A stretch of 64,000 nt of DNA from Diphasiastrum complanatum (Eukaryota; Streptophyta; Lycopodiopsida; Lycopodiales; Lycopodiaceae). The position numbers and the translations under genes were made by a program. This document shows, in pieces, positions 31,639-43,660 of the stretch. Positions within the stretch are counted from its first letter, which is position 1. Each line of letters starts with the position of its first letter. The notes beneath the pieces are model-generated. The model ran no database searches. It was not told the origin of the DNA and was given only the letters and a program-made list of their open reading frames with translations. Location of the stretch: contig CM055103.1 in NCBI GenBank assembly GCA_029204225.1, positions 50,135,470 to 50,199,469 of the forward strand. The letters run 5' to 3'.

Positions 31639-34600
31639 AGGCTCGTCAGAGTCATGGTAGGATAAATCATCCGAATCTGTGGACTGCAGGTCCCATGGGT
31701 TCGCAGATGAATCGGAACTGGAGGGAGCCATATGCCGTGGTGTGGCCCCTCCGCTGGCCCTCATTTGGCTGCCCCCAGCCCTGTGTTTACTCTGTCGTGT
31801 ATGTGTGTCAAGTGGTTGTGACCCTACGCCCTGGGATGGCCCTACCCACTGTGATGATGCCTGGCCGACGGTTGTCTGTGATGCTTCACTCCTGTCTACA
31901 AAAAGAGTACTCAGCCCCCCCCCCCCCCCCCACCAGAACCTCTGGGTCTCTCCCTAGGCCTACGTGCAGGAATGGCTGGCTCCTCCTTTGTCTCTGCATT
32001 AGGGTCCACCAGCAGGTCAGCCAAGTCATCCCCCTGTGCCTCCGCCCACATCTCCTCGTCCTCCTCTGTATCTCCCTCGACCCACTCCTCCTCCACATAG
32101 TCTGCCCCGAGCATCTCTCCACCCTCCGAGCCCTCGTCATCTCTCTCCTCAGCCCTCTCCCTCTGCCTCTCTGTCCTCCTCTGCCGCCGTAAAGCCCGTG
32201 CGTCAGCTTGTGCCTGTTTGTAGAGCTCTCTATGGATCTCATCATCCATCTCCTCCTGTGTGGGTGGTGCCCGAGGAGCAGCAACTATCGAATCCACCAA
32301 AGCAAGTGTCAGGGTCCACCTGCAACCAAAAACAATACATTGTTGTCAGGCAGGTATTGTGCAACTCACTGCATATTTTGAAAGCAAATCAATTCATCAA
32401 AGCATAGCAAGAAAAAAGGGTGATGATGTGACTCACCTCGAGCATCTGACCCTCTCCTCGTGTGCGCCTCAGCATACGGCCATTGGTGTTCACAAACACC
32501 AACTACTTACATTGCTCGATGGACAACCTGTTCATCTTCTGCGTGTGATACAAGGCCCAGGTGTTCCAATTCCGCTCACAAGCTCCTGCTGAACAGTCTC
32601 GTGCAAGGACTCTCTCAGCCAATCGCCTCAGGTCACCTGTGTTGCGCCTGTGGATGCACCACCATGTAATGGGCCTTAGCTGATCCTCCCTCCGCCGACT
32701 CTGCTCTCCATCGAAAAGAAACTGGAAGCGCTCAAATGCGAGTAGCTGGCTTGCAATGTTGGCCAGAATCGGACCTGTTGGCAGAAGAAAAAACATGGCA
32801 CATGTAAGACCCCTCAAATTCACACACTACCAATGAGTACAATACTGCAGTAACATTGCTACCAACCGGTTTCTCACACGTACTTGGTTCGGGCCATACG
32901 CACTCCGTGTACTCCACCCATCTCCAGTGCAGCTCCGGATCGTCCCTCTCTCGGGTACAGCGCCACAAGGGGTGCAACATGTGGGCTACGGCGTGGATGG
33001 GTTGGTGGAAGTAGTCCCATCTGGCCTCCCAGATACGTGAGATCTCGCACCTCCTGCAGCAGACAAATTATAACAATCATTAAACCATAGCATAAAAGAA
33101 ACGCATCAGACTCGAGTGAGAAACAACAAACTAGACACTGAAGAGTCATACATGTGCTCGTCCAAGGCTGACAACAGAATTCCCTTGCCGATGCGGTCCA
33201 TGAACTCGTAAATGAGACCGAGGGTGCACCCCTCACGGTCTACCAGGTGCATTTCTGTAAATGGGTAGAAGGATCCCGCTAATCTCCTCAGCAGCTCTCC
33301 AAAACTCGTCGCCGTACACAATGGACTGGAAAAATGCCGAATGGGGGAGGTCTGTAAAGTCCCGGAAGGCCACGCTGGAAACCATCCGTCGCAGTGCGTC
33401 CTTCACCACCACCAATCGCTCTAGCACCAAGAAGTAAAACGCAAAGCGTGTGGGTGCGGGCTTCTTCAGGTTTAGGGTGGAGAAGGTGCGGAACAGGGTC
33501 AACACACGCCTCTTCCTGGTGACGAAAGTGACCAGGCATATGGTCGTAGAAGTGATCTGCAACACAAACATCCAGTAAAAAGTTTAGACAATAGTTGAGA
33601 TCTGGTTAGCAACATCGAAGGAAGAAAGCGTAGCAAATAGAACAAACTATACCTCTCTGATCCATGGAAGCGCACACAGGTCATGGATGAGCAAGTCTAT
33701 GCAATGTGCAGCACAGGTTGTCCACACAATGCTGGGGTGCTCCCTCATCATAATCTCGCCCATCTGCTTGCAGTTTGAGGCGTTGGCGGTGACAACCTGA
33801 ACCACGTGCTCAATCCCGATGTCAGCAATAACATCTCTAATGATCTCCCATATGAAATCTGGTGTGATGGCGTCACCACCTCGAGTGGCATCCACGCCAC
33901 GTAGGAATAGTGTGCCAAGAGGGCAAGAAACCAAGACATTGATGACGGATCGCCGACGAATGTCAGTCCATCCATCACTCAATATCATGCATCCATACCT
34001 GCCACAAAACACCCATTAGCTTAATGCGAAAATTGCGGCACCAATAAATCCTAAACACATGCAAAGAGATTATAAAGACAAGTTACTTACTGCTGCCAAG
34101 CTGAGCGAATGGAACTCAACTCCCGCGTGATGGTCTCCTCCTCCTGACGAAGCAACCTACCTCGCAGTGCCTCTCGCCTGGGAGGTGTCCATGTAGCATC
34201 CATGGCCGCCATCTGTGCAGAGAACTCCCTGAACACCCAAGTGTCAGCAACAGCAAAGGCAATGCCGCACTCGTAAAAGAACTGGCCACACAGTCAAGTG
34301 CAACGGGCCTGCTGCTCTCTCTGCCAGCCGCATCGATCAAGGGTCTGTTGCTTGGGCCTAACCCCTCTCTGTTGTGTATATGGTGCTCGTGGTCTAGAGC
34401 ATGCCCAACGGATGGTTGATCCATGGGTGTGTCACTCTCTGTGGCAACATCTGTCGAAGCATGTGGTGCATCTGCTGCCGAGGAGGCTGCTGCTGAACCA
34501 ACATGCTCATCTGATGGTCTTGCTGCTGCTGTGGATGGAACTGAAGGTGCTGTACTGGGCCCTGCACCTGAACCATGCTCTGCCTGTGCTGTACTGGGCC

Positions 34601-35072
34601 CTGCAGCTGAACCATGCTCTGGCTGTGATGTACTGGGCCCTGCACCTGTACCATGCCCAACCCGTGATGTACTACGCCCTGCAGTTGTACCATGCCCTAC
34701 CCGTGATGTACTGGGCCCAATACCCATGGTAGGCCCTGCGTGCCTGCCTGTGAGCCCTCTTGCATGCCTACCTGTAGCTGCTCCTGCTACCTGTGCCTGT
34801 CTAGAACCTTGTGATGCAGTATCGGGCTCGTACATGGTAGACAACCTCTGCAGACCCTCATCAGAAATTCTGGGGCAATCATATATGCCCAATGTCTGCC
34901 CATCTGGCCCTCTGACCCGCAACAAGTGAGCCCGAACCCTGGTGAGTGATCCCGTGAAGTGACCACCGCAATGCAAGCATCTCCATCTGCGGGTGCCTGA
35001 GCCATGGTGTGTGCCCACATCCCCTTCGGTAAGCTCAACCTTGGCCCAAAGGCCTCGGTCCCGCACTGGCAT
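31639..35072 (-). pseudogene. hAT transposase (BED, DUF659, dimerisation domain), spliced and disrupted
   Basis: Starts MPVRDRGLWAKVELTEGDVG, then a C2HC BED finger (CLHC...RAHLLRV...YDC, about 34860-34995). Next come a linker of Gly/Pro/Ser/His repeats around GPSTSQAEHGSGA (34480-34740) and DUF659 with ECGIAFAVADTWVF, SDGWTDIRRR and CAAHCIDLLIHD. The dimerisation segment is ACERNWNTWALYHT. An acidic tail ends near 31639 (DDLSYHDSDEP). At least five introns by comparison with the element at 13271. Breaks: frameshifts near 34285 and 33250 and a TAG at 32503-32505. The usual TDNASN motif, which supplies a catalytic Asp in hAT enzymes, reads TANASN (GCC codon, about 33790), so this protein would lack that residue even if otherwise whole. 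Confidence 0.87.
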
Positions 35073-35591
35073 CGTATCAACACGACCCTAAACCTGCAAA
35101 CAACAAATAATCAGGCAAACGTTTAGTAGAAAAAAAATACATTGGGCGTGCCGTAACGGCTGAAACTGATGCTGTAGGAATCATTGTGGGCGTGAAGAAA
35201 GGTGGTCTAGAGCCAAACTACGCTCGATTTGGTTGCCTACAGCTCAATGTCAACAATTGCAAAAAATCAAGCCTACACTTACCAAATATCGAAAATTGGT
35301 CGTTTCGCTCTCCACGAAGCTCAGACCCACCCGACACCGTGCACACCACCTCCGTATCGCCGAGTAGATGCCTGCCAACTATTCACTTGTGAAGATTGGA
35401 CGCCCACAGCTCTCAAATTTTTTTTTTTGCCTCCTCCATTGCTGGCGCGGTTCTGTCCGCGAGGAGGAGGCCCGAAATCGAGTTTCTGGTTTTTTTTTTT
35501 CACAATTCTTTTCCACGATTCTATGAGGCGAATTGCGATTCCCGAATCGAGAAGCTAGTGAATCGCGATTCGCTGCAACTATGGCTTAGAT

Positions 35592-35844
35592 CATATATTA
35601 TCAAGCAACTACCAAATAAGTAGCAGAAAGCTTCAACAAGAGAGAGAATGTAGGCTCTTGTGGAGAAAAAGCGTTTTTGAGCTTTTCATTGGCCCACATT
35701 TGCCCTAAATTTTTATTTGATGTGCAGTTGAAACACGGTTGAAGTGGGGTTGAAGGGAAAACATGTTGCTTTTAGAAAGAGAACATCTGAGCTAGTTCTC
35801 AAAAGAGAACTTTCGAGAGAGAGAAAACAAACGCCCGTGAGGGA

Positions 35845-35925
<81 letters not shown>

Positions 35926-37235
35926 ACCATTGCACCCTTATAAGTAATGAGGAATCCATGGAGAGAGGGCATATTGCATCACAATATTGGGGTCAAGAGA
36001 GAATGAAGTCATTATGTCTTGGGGGCCATGAGCCAATAGTTCATGAAAAGGTCATTGACCTCAACATTGGGCCTAGAGAGTGAGAAGCCAAGTAGTCTAA
36101 GGGTAGGCTACTTGTCCCTCATCTCAAAGTGTTAAGGGCACCCTTGTTGCCACATCGTCATTTAAGAAGTGGACAAAAATCCTAGTATAGAGAGAGAAAC
36201 CTTGGCCTAGGTAGAGAAACCCCAGTACAAAGCAAAAACCCTAAAAACATTTTGAGACGAAGAAAAGCCCTTTAATCTAAAACTTCAAGGTAAACCCTAA
36301 AAAAATCATAGAGAGCCCTAAAAAGTTGAATCTTGTAAAGGAGCACCCTAATCCTAGGCCAAGAGCCATCTTCTAGGAGGTTGTAACATCCCTAAAATGG
36401 ACATATGATCTTGGTCCCATATCCTATATCTCGATCTTAAATCTTGAGCACGCTTTGAAAACACATTGGAAGGAGTAGCCGCATTCAAGCTCTTGACTGA
36501 ATTCTCAACTATCTTGAGTCTAAAAGTAAACCATGATTGGGTGAATGATAGCTCAATAATACTACTTGAGTTCATAGCAATTAACAATGTTCAATATTGA
36601 GTATATGAAAGCCCTCTATTCTTAAAAGCCTATTTTGATTGAACCTTGAGTGTATGTCCATTTTTAAACATGAAGTCTAGGTTGCATAAAAACTTGATAA
36701 TGCTAAATCTTGAGATCGTAGAAGTTTAAGATATATAAGACCTTGAGTATATAACGAACTTTGAATGATAAACCTTGAGTTTATAGGGTTGTTTATATAG
36801 TCAATATCTTGGAATTAATAACTATCACTAAGACCTTGCCATAATCTTGAATGTTTAATACCTTCCAAGGGGAGTATCTTGAGTACATAAAGCTTGCTAA
36901 GAAAGATTCCTAAGAGAGAAGCTCAAGGATGAGACTCCTCAAGACTAGGGCCAAGAGGCTTACGAATTGACCTCCTTGAGATATAGTCTCATCCTTGAGC
37001 CTCTTATCTTAGCCTTGTATTCTCACAGAGTCCCAACAACTTATAAGCAAGTGAAATGAGGTAGACACTAAGGTGGATGTGAGACGTTAAAGAGCCAAAT
37101 CAAAATTAGAAGAGGCTTGAATCTTGTGTATGAATAGTTCTAGATTCTAGGGCCAAACCAAAACATATGGAGGGCTTCCTTCATAGTATCTTTTGAGGGA
37201 ATTTTTTTGAGATCATGAGAGCATTTCTTAATTAG

Positions 37236-37267
<32 letters not shown>

Positions 37268-38810
37268 ACGCACGCGCACGTGTGTTGCAGAAGACTCTGA
37301 TAATGAGCAATTAACTTTGTCTAGAAAGATGGATCATATGTCACAACATAACCTACATTAGATTGAGTCTGAAGGTATCAAGAACAACCATAGTGTTAGA
37401 AATATTGATGTGTCCAAGATAGCCATGTTTGTGCCCTTTGGTTCACTTTGGTTCAATTGACAAGCCTAACTAAAAAGGGCAGCCTAAGGACTAATCGACG
37501 ATGTACCATCTACGTAAAAAAAGCATCTAAATCTCATCATGTCCTTTCTTTGTTTTTGCCTATCTGCAATGCCTACACTCAATTATATAACTGATCGATC
37601 AAGCTTAATTAGTGAGTAATAGACACTGCTAAAGTAGCTTAAAAGAATAATCAAATGGAGTACACCATGAAATTAACATGCAGATAGAGTATGCGTGCTC
37701 CTTAAGCTCAGACTATGAGAAGTTGACAGAGTGTTGATGATCTGTCAAATGCATTCAAGGTCATGAAGGTTCATCTGAGATTGTCCTCCTAATATGTTTG
37801 AAATCGAGTTGGGTCAGCAACGATTCTACAATCCTTCAAATATTGTTCAAGGCGAGATTGGTCGACAATGATTCAACAATCCATCGAATATAATTCGAGT
37901 TGAGATGGATCTATAGTCCTTCGAATATTATTCGAGTCGAGGCAGTTGATTGTGCGAACTTCCATGTATTTCTAGTAGGTTCTTTGTCTGCAATGATTTC
38001 CATGTAAAATACCAGTTCTGGGACACTGTCGTGGATATATGAAATGAAATAACTAGTAATATACAATGGCAACTAGATCAAATGGGGTTTGAAGTGGAAT
38101 TAATATTCCAACATGGAAAACCTCAAATTATCAACTAGAACTCAACCTCCAACAGTAGGCTTCCAAATAGTAAAGTGACAATTTATCTACTTGTCACATG
38201 ACATACCCTGAATAGTCTATTTCTAGCTAATAGATGTCAATGAAAATCTCAAAAATGGACATGATATTGAGATATTCCCTTATGAGTCAAAATGAAAAAG
38301 TCTCCAACTAGGGTTAGGTCATGCAAATCTTGGTCTATTATGAGAGGCCAAGGCCTCATGATAATCCTGATAGCACTTTGCAAGTGTAGCGTAGATGTAG
38401 TCAATAAGATCCAAGTGTTGGCTATTTCGTGATATGACTCTATAACTCTCGTTATCTACTTCAATAGCTAGATCTCTATTATGGAATGTCCTCAAAGCGG
38501 TATCTATAGCTACTAATTCTACATCTGTCAAACATGTTATTCTAATTACTAGATAGTGCCTCCTCAGTTTTGATATGTTGGCCATGCCATTAATTTTCTG
38601 AAGAAGTGGTTTTACTACATGGCCCCTTTGATCTGTCTTTGGGATGACTCTAGGTCTATCTAATATTGTTACCTTTTGATCATTCCAAACTTATCTTGTG
38701 ATTTGCATCATGATTAATACTTTTGAGTGTTCAAAATGTCTCTCTCTTTTCTCCTTCTTGCTTGTTTCGATCACTATGATCACAATGAACGAACTGTCTT
38801 AAGTTCTTTT
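35592..38810. other. gene-free repeat-derived DNA
   Basis: No open frame with a recognisable domain. It contains the long AG run, many scattered CTTGAG/CTTGAATG phrases between 36400 and 37200 that suggest an old degenerate repeat, and a TG run at 37237-37266. The 88-codon minus frame at 38319-38585 begins MANISKLRRHYLVIRI but shows no motif and no splice context. Confidence 0.45.
35851..35924. repeat. (AG)n microsatellite
   Basis: 37 uninterrupted AG units, about 260 bp right of the hAT element. Confidence 0.97.
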
Positions 38811-41800
38811 GATCAGACTTCGTACAACACTCTAAATGTTAACAATGAAAAACTTCATGTGAACGGTCTTCTAATCCCCTCAATATGGTTGTTGCTACTA
38901 ACGGGTATGAAGAGTTGAAGTGCCATGAAATGATCATGAATATACTACTCGTTGATGCTTAACTTTTATTAATGAGGTCTCCTTTGAAGTGTACTGCTTG
39001 TTGTTTAAACCTTTGGTTACACTTTGACTATTTTTGATATAAATGGTATGATGGGTTTAGTTATATGACTTGGATTAGACCTGTCTATTAAAGTCTATAT
39101 ATACCTATTTGTGGACGATAATGCTCTGATAATTTGAAATTGACAGTGCAATAAACATTTTTCTAATAAAAAAAGAGAGATGGTGTTCCAATAAGCATTT
39201 TGAAAAGGGTAATGGCAGATAGTTTTGAACTCTACTATAAAACTAGTCTGGATGTAATTGTCTACTTTAGTCGTACTTTTGTAATTGTTGACTTTCAAGC
39301 ACTGATTATACACTGTTAACCTTATAATTTTGTAAGTTTGAGTAAAGCTGAAACAATGTTCGACTTTTTACTCATGATATGGACAAAATTAGAGTCACCT
39401 AACTTGGCAATGACTACTTGTTGCGACATGGATAACAATTGAGAGTATGTGTATACACCTATAATTCCCACAATAATGTCCCTGTTCTAACACAGTTGTT
39501 GTTGTGGATGGATGCAGGTGAGCATATTTTCCTCAACTCGGAGCTTTTGCTGGTTGTTAGGTTTGGTCAATATGATATGTTTGATTGTGATAACTCTATA
39601 CGAATTTGATTCACTTTAATATTCGTATGTTTGGTATTGTGGTGATAATGTGCAGTTTTGTTTAGATTTGTTAGGTTCAAAAACACACACACCACTCATG
39701 TGTTGGAGAGGATTCCCCTCAAAAATCCAACCATAATTGGCTAGATTTGCCTTGTAACATTTCACCAACAATACTGGGTTTTCAATGTTTCAAAGTTACT
39801 ATCGACATTACTATCTTACATGGGTTTGTACTTTGTCTTTCATTATCGTGTCCCTTACTACACTATTGTGTGTATTGGACAAGGTAATTTCATTGACAAG
39901 TTTCAAATATGTGATTTCTAACCATACAGCCTCCTACATTATGGTTGTATGATTTAAGAAATGCTTCTCAGGCAGTTATGTCACTACTAGACTGGGGTAA
40001 AGTTTGGCTAGTATTATGAACTAGTTCGGAATTTGGCTGGGAAAAACTATTATTATATCTTGAGTGTTTATCTCGGTTCTAGAATGCTTTTGAAAAATCT
40101 TAAGACATATTTGATGGCATCATCTTTGAGAAAATATGGTTGTCTTCTGATTATGATGACATGACACTATACGAATTGGATTGACTTTAAGATTCGTATG
40201 TGTTGTATTGTGGCGATTATGTTGAGTTTTGTTTAGATTTGTTAGGTACAAACACACACACACCACTATGGTGCTGGAGAAGATTCTTCTTGGATATCCA
40301 ACCATTCTTGGCTAGATTTGCCTAGTAACATTTTGCAAATTTACACATGACATTACTATTCTACCAAGTATGGACTTTATCTTTTATTGTCTTGTCCCTT
40401 ATTACATGAGGCATTATAACCGGTATTGAAACTTCCTCATTCGCAAGTCTCAATTACTTGATTTTACTTCATTATGGACTTTTCCTTCTCATGCAGTTAC
40501 GTTACTTCTAGACTGGTGTAAAATTTGGCACGTATTTCATATCCTGATTGTTTATCTCAATTCTAGGATGCTGTTTAGAAATCTCAATATATACTTGACA
40601 TTATGGTCTTGAGAAAATGTAAGTATTTGATCAGACTTTGTACAACACTCTAAATGTTAACAATGAAAAAATTTGTGTGAACAGTCTTCTAATCCCCTCA
40701 ATATGGTTGTTGCTACTAACGAGTATAAAGAGTTGAAGTGCCATGAAATGATCATGAATTTACTACTCGTTGATGCTTAACTTTCATTAACGAGGTCTCC
40801 TTTGAAGTGTACTGCTTTTTGTTTAAACCTTTGGTTAGACTTCAACTATTTCTGATATAAATGGTATGATGGGTTTAGTTATATGACTTAGATTAGACCT
40901 GTCTATTAAAGTCTATATATACTTATTTGTGGACGGTAATGCTCTGATAATTTGAAACTGATAGTGCAATAAACATTTTTCTAATAGAAAAAAAAGGATG
41001 GTGTTCCGATAAGCATTTTGAAAAGGATAATGGCAGATAGTTTTGAACTCTACTATAAAACTAGTCTGGATGTAATTGTCTACTTTAGTCGTACTTTTGT
41101 AATTGTTGACTTTCAAGCACTGATTATATACTATTAACCTTATAATTTTGTAACTTTGAGTAAAGCTGAAACAATGTCCGACTTTTTACTCATGATATGG
41201 ACAAAATTAGAGTCACCTAACCTGGCAATGACTACTTGTTGCGACATGGATAACAATTAAGAGTATGTGTGGACACCTGTAGTTCCCACAATAATGTCCC
41301 TGTTCTAACACAGTTGTTGTTGTGGATGGATGCAGGTGAGCATATTCTCCTCAACTCGGAGCTTTTTATGGTTGTTAGGTTTGGTCAATATGATATGTTT
41401 GACTGTGATGACTCTATACGAATTTGATTCACTTTAATAAATTTGTATGTTTGGTATTGTGGTGATAATGTGCAATTTTGTTTAGATTTGTTAGATTAAA
41501 AAACACACACACCACTCATGTGTTGGAAAGGATTCCACTCAAAAATCCAACCATACTTGGCTAGATTTGCCTTGTAACATTTCACCAACTATACTGGGTT
41601 TTCAGTGTTTCAAAGTTACTATTGACATTACTATCTTACATGAGTTTGTACTTTGTCTTTCATTATCATGTCCCTTACTACACTATAATGTGTATTGACA
41701 AGGTAATTTCATTGACAAGTTTCAAATATGTGATTTTCTAACCATACAACCTCCTACATTATGGTTGTATGACTTGAGAAATGCTTCTCAAGTAGTTATG

Positions 41801-42537
41801 TCACTGCTACACTAGGGTAAAGTTTGGCTAGTATTGTGAACTAGTTCGGAATTTGGCTGGGAAAAACTATTATTATATCCTGAGTGTTTATCTCGGTTCT
41901 AGAATGCTATTGAAACATCTTAAGACATATTTGATGGCATCATCCTTGAGAAAATTTGGTACTCTTTTGACTATGATGACATGACACTATATGAATTTGA
42001 TTGACTTTAAGATTCGTATGTGTTGTATTGTGGTGATTATGTTCAGTTTTGTTCAGATTTGTTAGGTACAAACACACACACACCACTATTGTGTTGGAGA
42101 GGATTCCTCTTGAATATCCAACCATACTTGGCTAGATTTGCCTAGTAACATTTTGCCATCAATATTGGTTTGTCAATGTGTCAAATTTACACATGACATT
42201 ACTATCCTACACTAGTATGCACTTTATCTTTTATTGTCTTGTCCCTTACTACATGAGGCATTATAACTGGTATTGGACAAATTAAGCTCATTCACAAGTT
42301 TCAATTACTTGGTTTTATAACCATACGACTTGCTTACATTATGATTATAAGACTTTTCCATGCAGTTATGTTACTTCTAGACTGGTGTAAAATTTGGCAA
42401 GTATTGCGGACTAGTTCGAAAGTAGGTTTGGATAAACTATTTTCATATCCTGATTGTTTATCTCAATTTTAGGATGCTGTTTAGAAATCTCAAGATATAC
42501 TTGACATTATAATTTTGAGAAAATGTAAGTATCTGTT
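38811..42537. repeat. two-level tandem duplication (1.8-kb unit, each with two about 0.55-kb subunits)
   Basis: The first unit (38811-40628) and second (40629-42537) start with the same GATCAGACTT and share long near-identical stretches. Anchors stay 1,818-1,820 bp apart until a roughly 50-bp deletion in copy 1 near 40345. Inside each unit a subunit (TTTAGATTTGTTAGG, ACACACACACCACT, TGGCTAGATTTGCCT) occurs twice: about 39570 and 40150 in the first, about 41395 and 41970 in the second. The subunits within a unit are more diverged than the units are from each other, so the inner duplication is older. No coding potential. Confidence 0.92.
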
Positions 42538-42839
42538 GACATTCATAAATGGGAATACTTGTCATCAAAAAAATCTTCCATAGGGAGACTTATATTTGAA
42601 ACTTATCCCTTGGGATGATTGTCTTCACATGGTTCTTCAGGTGTGCAGCAAATATAACCACACTAGGTATACATGTTGTATCACCTAGTGTAAACCTACA
42701 TTTACTATTGTGTAGACCCCTTTTGGATGTTGTTATCCATGCATTTGATAGGACTATGCCAAGATTAGGCACTCTCCAAGTGCGAGATCAGTATCACGAG
42801 CACACAATACCTAGTGTTTTTTTCTAGACCAAGAATATG

Positions 42840-43380
42840 AGAAGTCAATCTGGAGGAGTTATTTATCTCCCAGTGGTCATACTTTTGAGAGCTCGGAAAA
42901 CTCTCATTGACCCGAGAGTATGAGGTGACTAGGATGGCCCCCGAGATTGGAAGCGACATTACCCTAATTACTCGCGTAAGGGTAGTGTGGGCCCTTCCCT
43001 CATTGGGGATCTTCCGACGGGACCAATCCCTCGACGGAAAATCCAAACAACATTGGTGTGTTTGCAGGGAGTCGAAACTTGAAAGGGAATATCGCTTGGA
43101 AGGAAGTTAAGCATGTCGTTGTTCATGTACTAAGAAAATTGCCTGTTGATTGGCTATGATGTTTAACCCATCAGACAAAGTGTGATAGATGCAAGCCAAC
43201 CTTAGACTTGTTGTTGCTTGAAAAGAGTTTATCCATTCCCACCATTCTGATAAAATTGATCCATTATCAATGAATCCAACCTAAGTTCGCCATTGTTGAG
43301 CATCATCGATCCGTCAGACACCCAACATTGGTGCGTTTGCCGGGAGTTCAAACCTCACTACTTCTCCAAGCCATTAACAG
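42840..43380. other. leader-like sequences resembling gypsy primer-site regions
   Basis: ACATTGGTGTGTTTGCAGGG (from about 43049) and AACATTGGTGCGTTTGCCGG (from about 43325) resemble the TTGGCGCCGTTTGCCGGGGA sequence that follows the 5' LTR of many plant gypsy elements. CA-ending sequence precedes each. No LTR pair could be delimited and no pol gene follows, so this is a tentative reading. Confidence 0.25.
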
Positions 43381-43469
43381 TTTTGTTGGTTTGTCATCAT
43401 CAGGGATTTGCTCCTTAAATTCTACTACATTGGTGGAGTTCGTCTATTAGTGTTGTTGCTTCTTCAACT

Positions 43470-43660
43470 CGTTGTAGATTCGGATGCGACAATCTTTGAC
43501 GTCGTGGTTCACCCTCTTACAGTATCTGCAAAAGAGTCACCTTCTGGATCCATTGCTCTCTAATGGAGGTTGAGGCTTTTGTTGTTGTTGTTTCTGCATC
43601 TGATTCTTGCCTTTGAAATTATCCTTCTTCTTGGTGTATTACTGTATCAGGGCTTGTGCC
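43470..43660 (-). mobile_element. isolated copia gag fragment with zinc knuckle
   Basis: On the minus strand a glutamine/lysine-rich stretch is followed by CRYCKRVNHDVKDC, a CX2CX4HX4C zinc knuckle at about 43477-43530. It is closely related to the knuckle at about 48880-48925 of the neighbouring copia element (CRYCKRIGHEIKDC), so it derives from the same family, but no protease or integrase follows it. Confidence 0.65.

Larger units (their letters stand above)
31023..35583 (-). mobile_element. 4.6-kb hAT transposon with exact ends and target duplication
   Basis: Flanked by the exact 8-bp duplication GCTTAGAT (31015-31022 and 35584-35591). Termini: CATAGTTGCAGCGCGATTC and, inverted from the right, CATAGTTGCAGCGAATCGCG. 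Subterminal copies of GAATCGCGATTC and half-sites occur at both ends, with T-tracts just inside. It carries a spliced minus-strand BED/hAT transposase gene, so that transcription would run toward the 3' end of the eIF2 beta gene 0.7 kb away. A CT microsatellite and a C-run lie near the transposase 3' end. Confidence 0.94.

Noticed and set aside
35844-36083. Glu-Arg repeat protein over the AG microsatellite
   Set aside because: Pure translation of (AG)n with no supporting flanking coding sequence.
38811-42537. The duplicated 1.8-kb units as an LTR pair
   Set aside because: The copies are directly adjacent with no interior, primer site or polypurine tract between them; a tandem duplication fits better.
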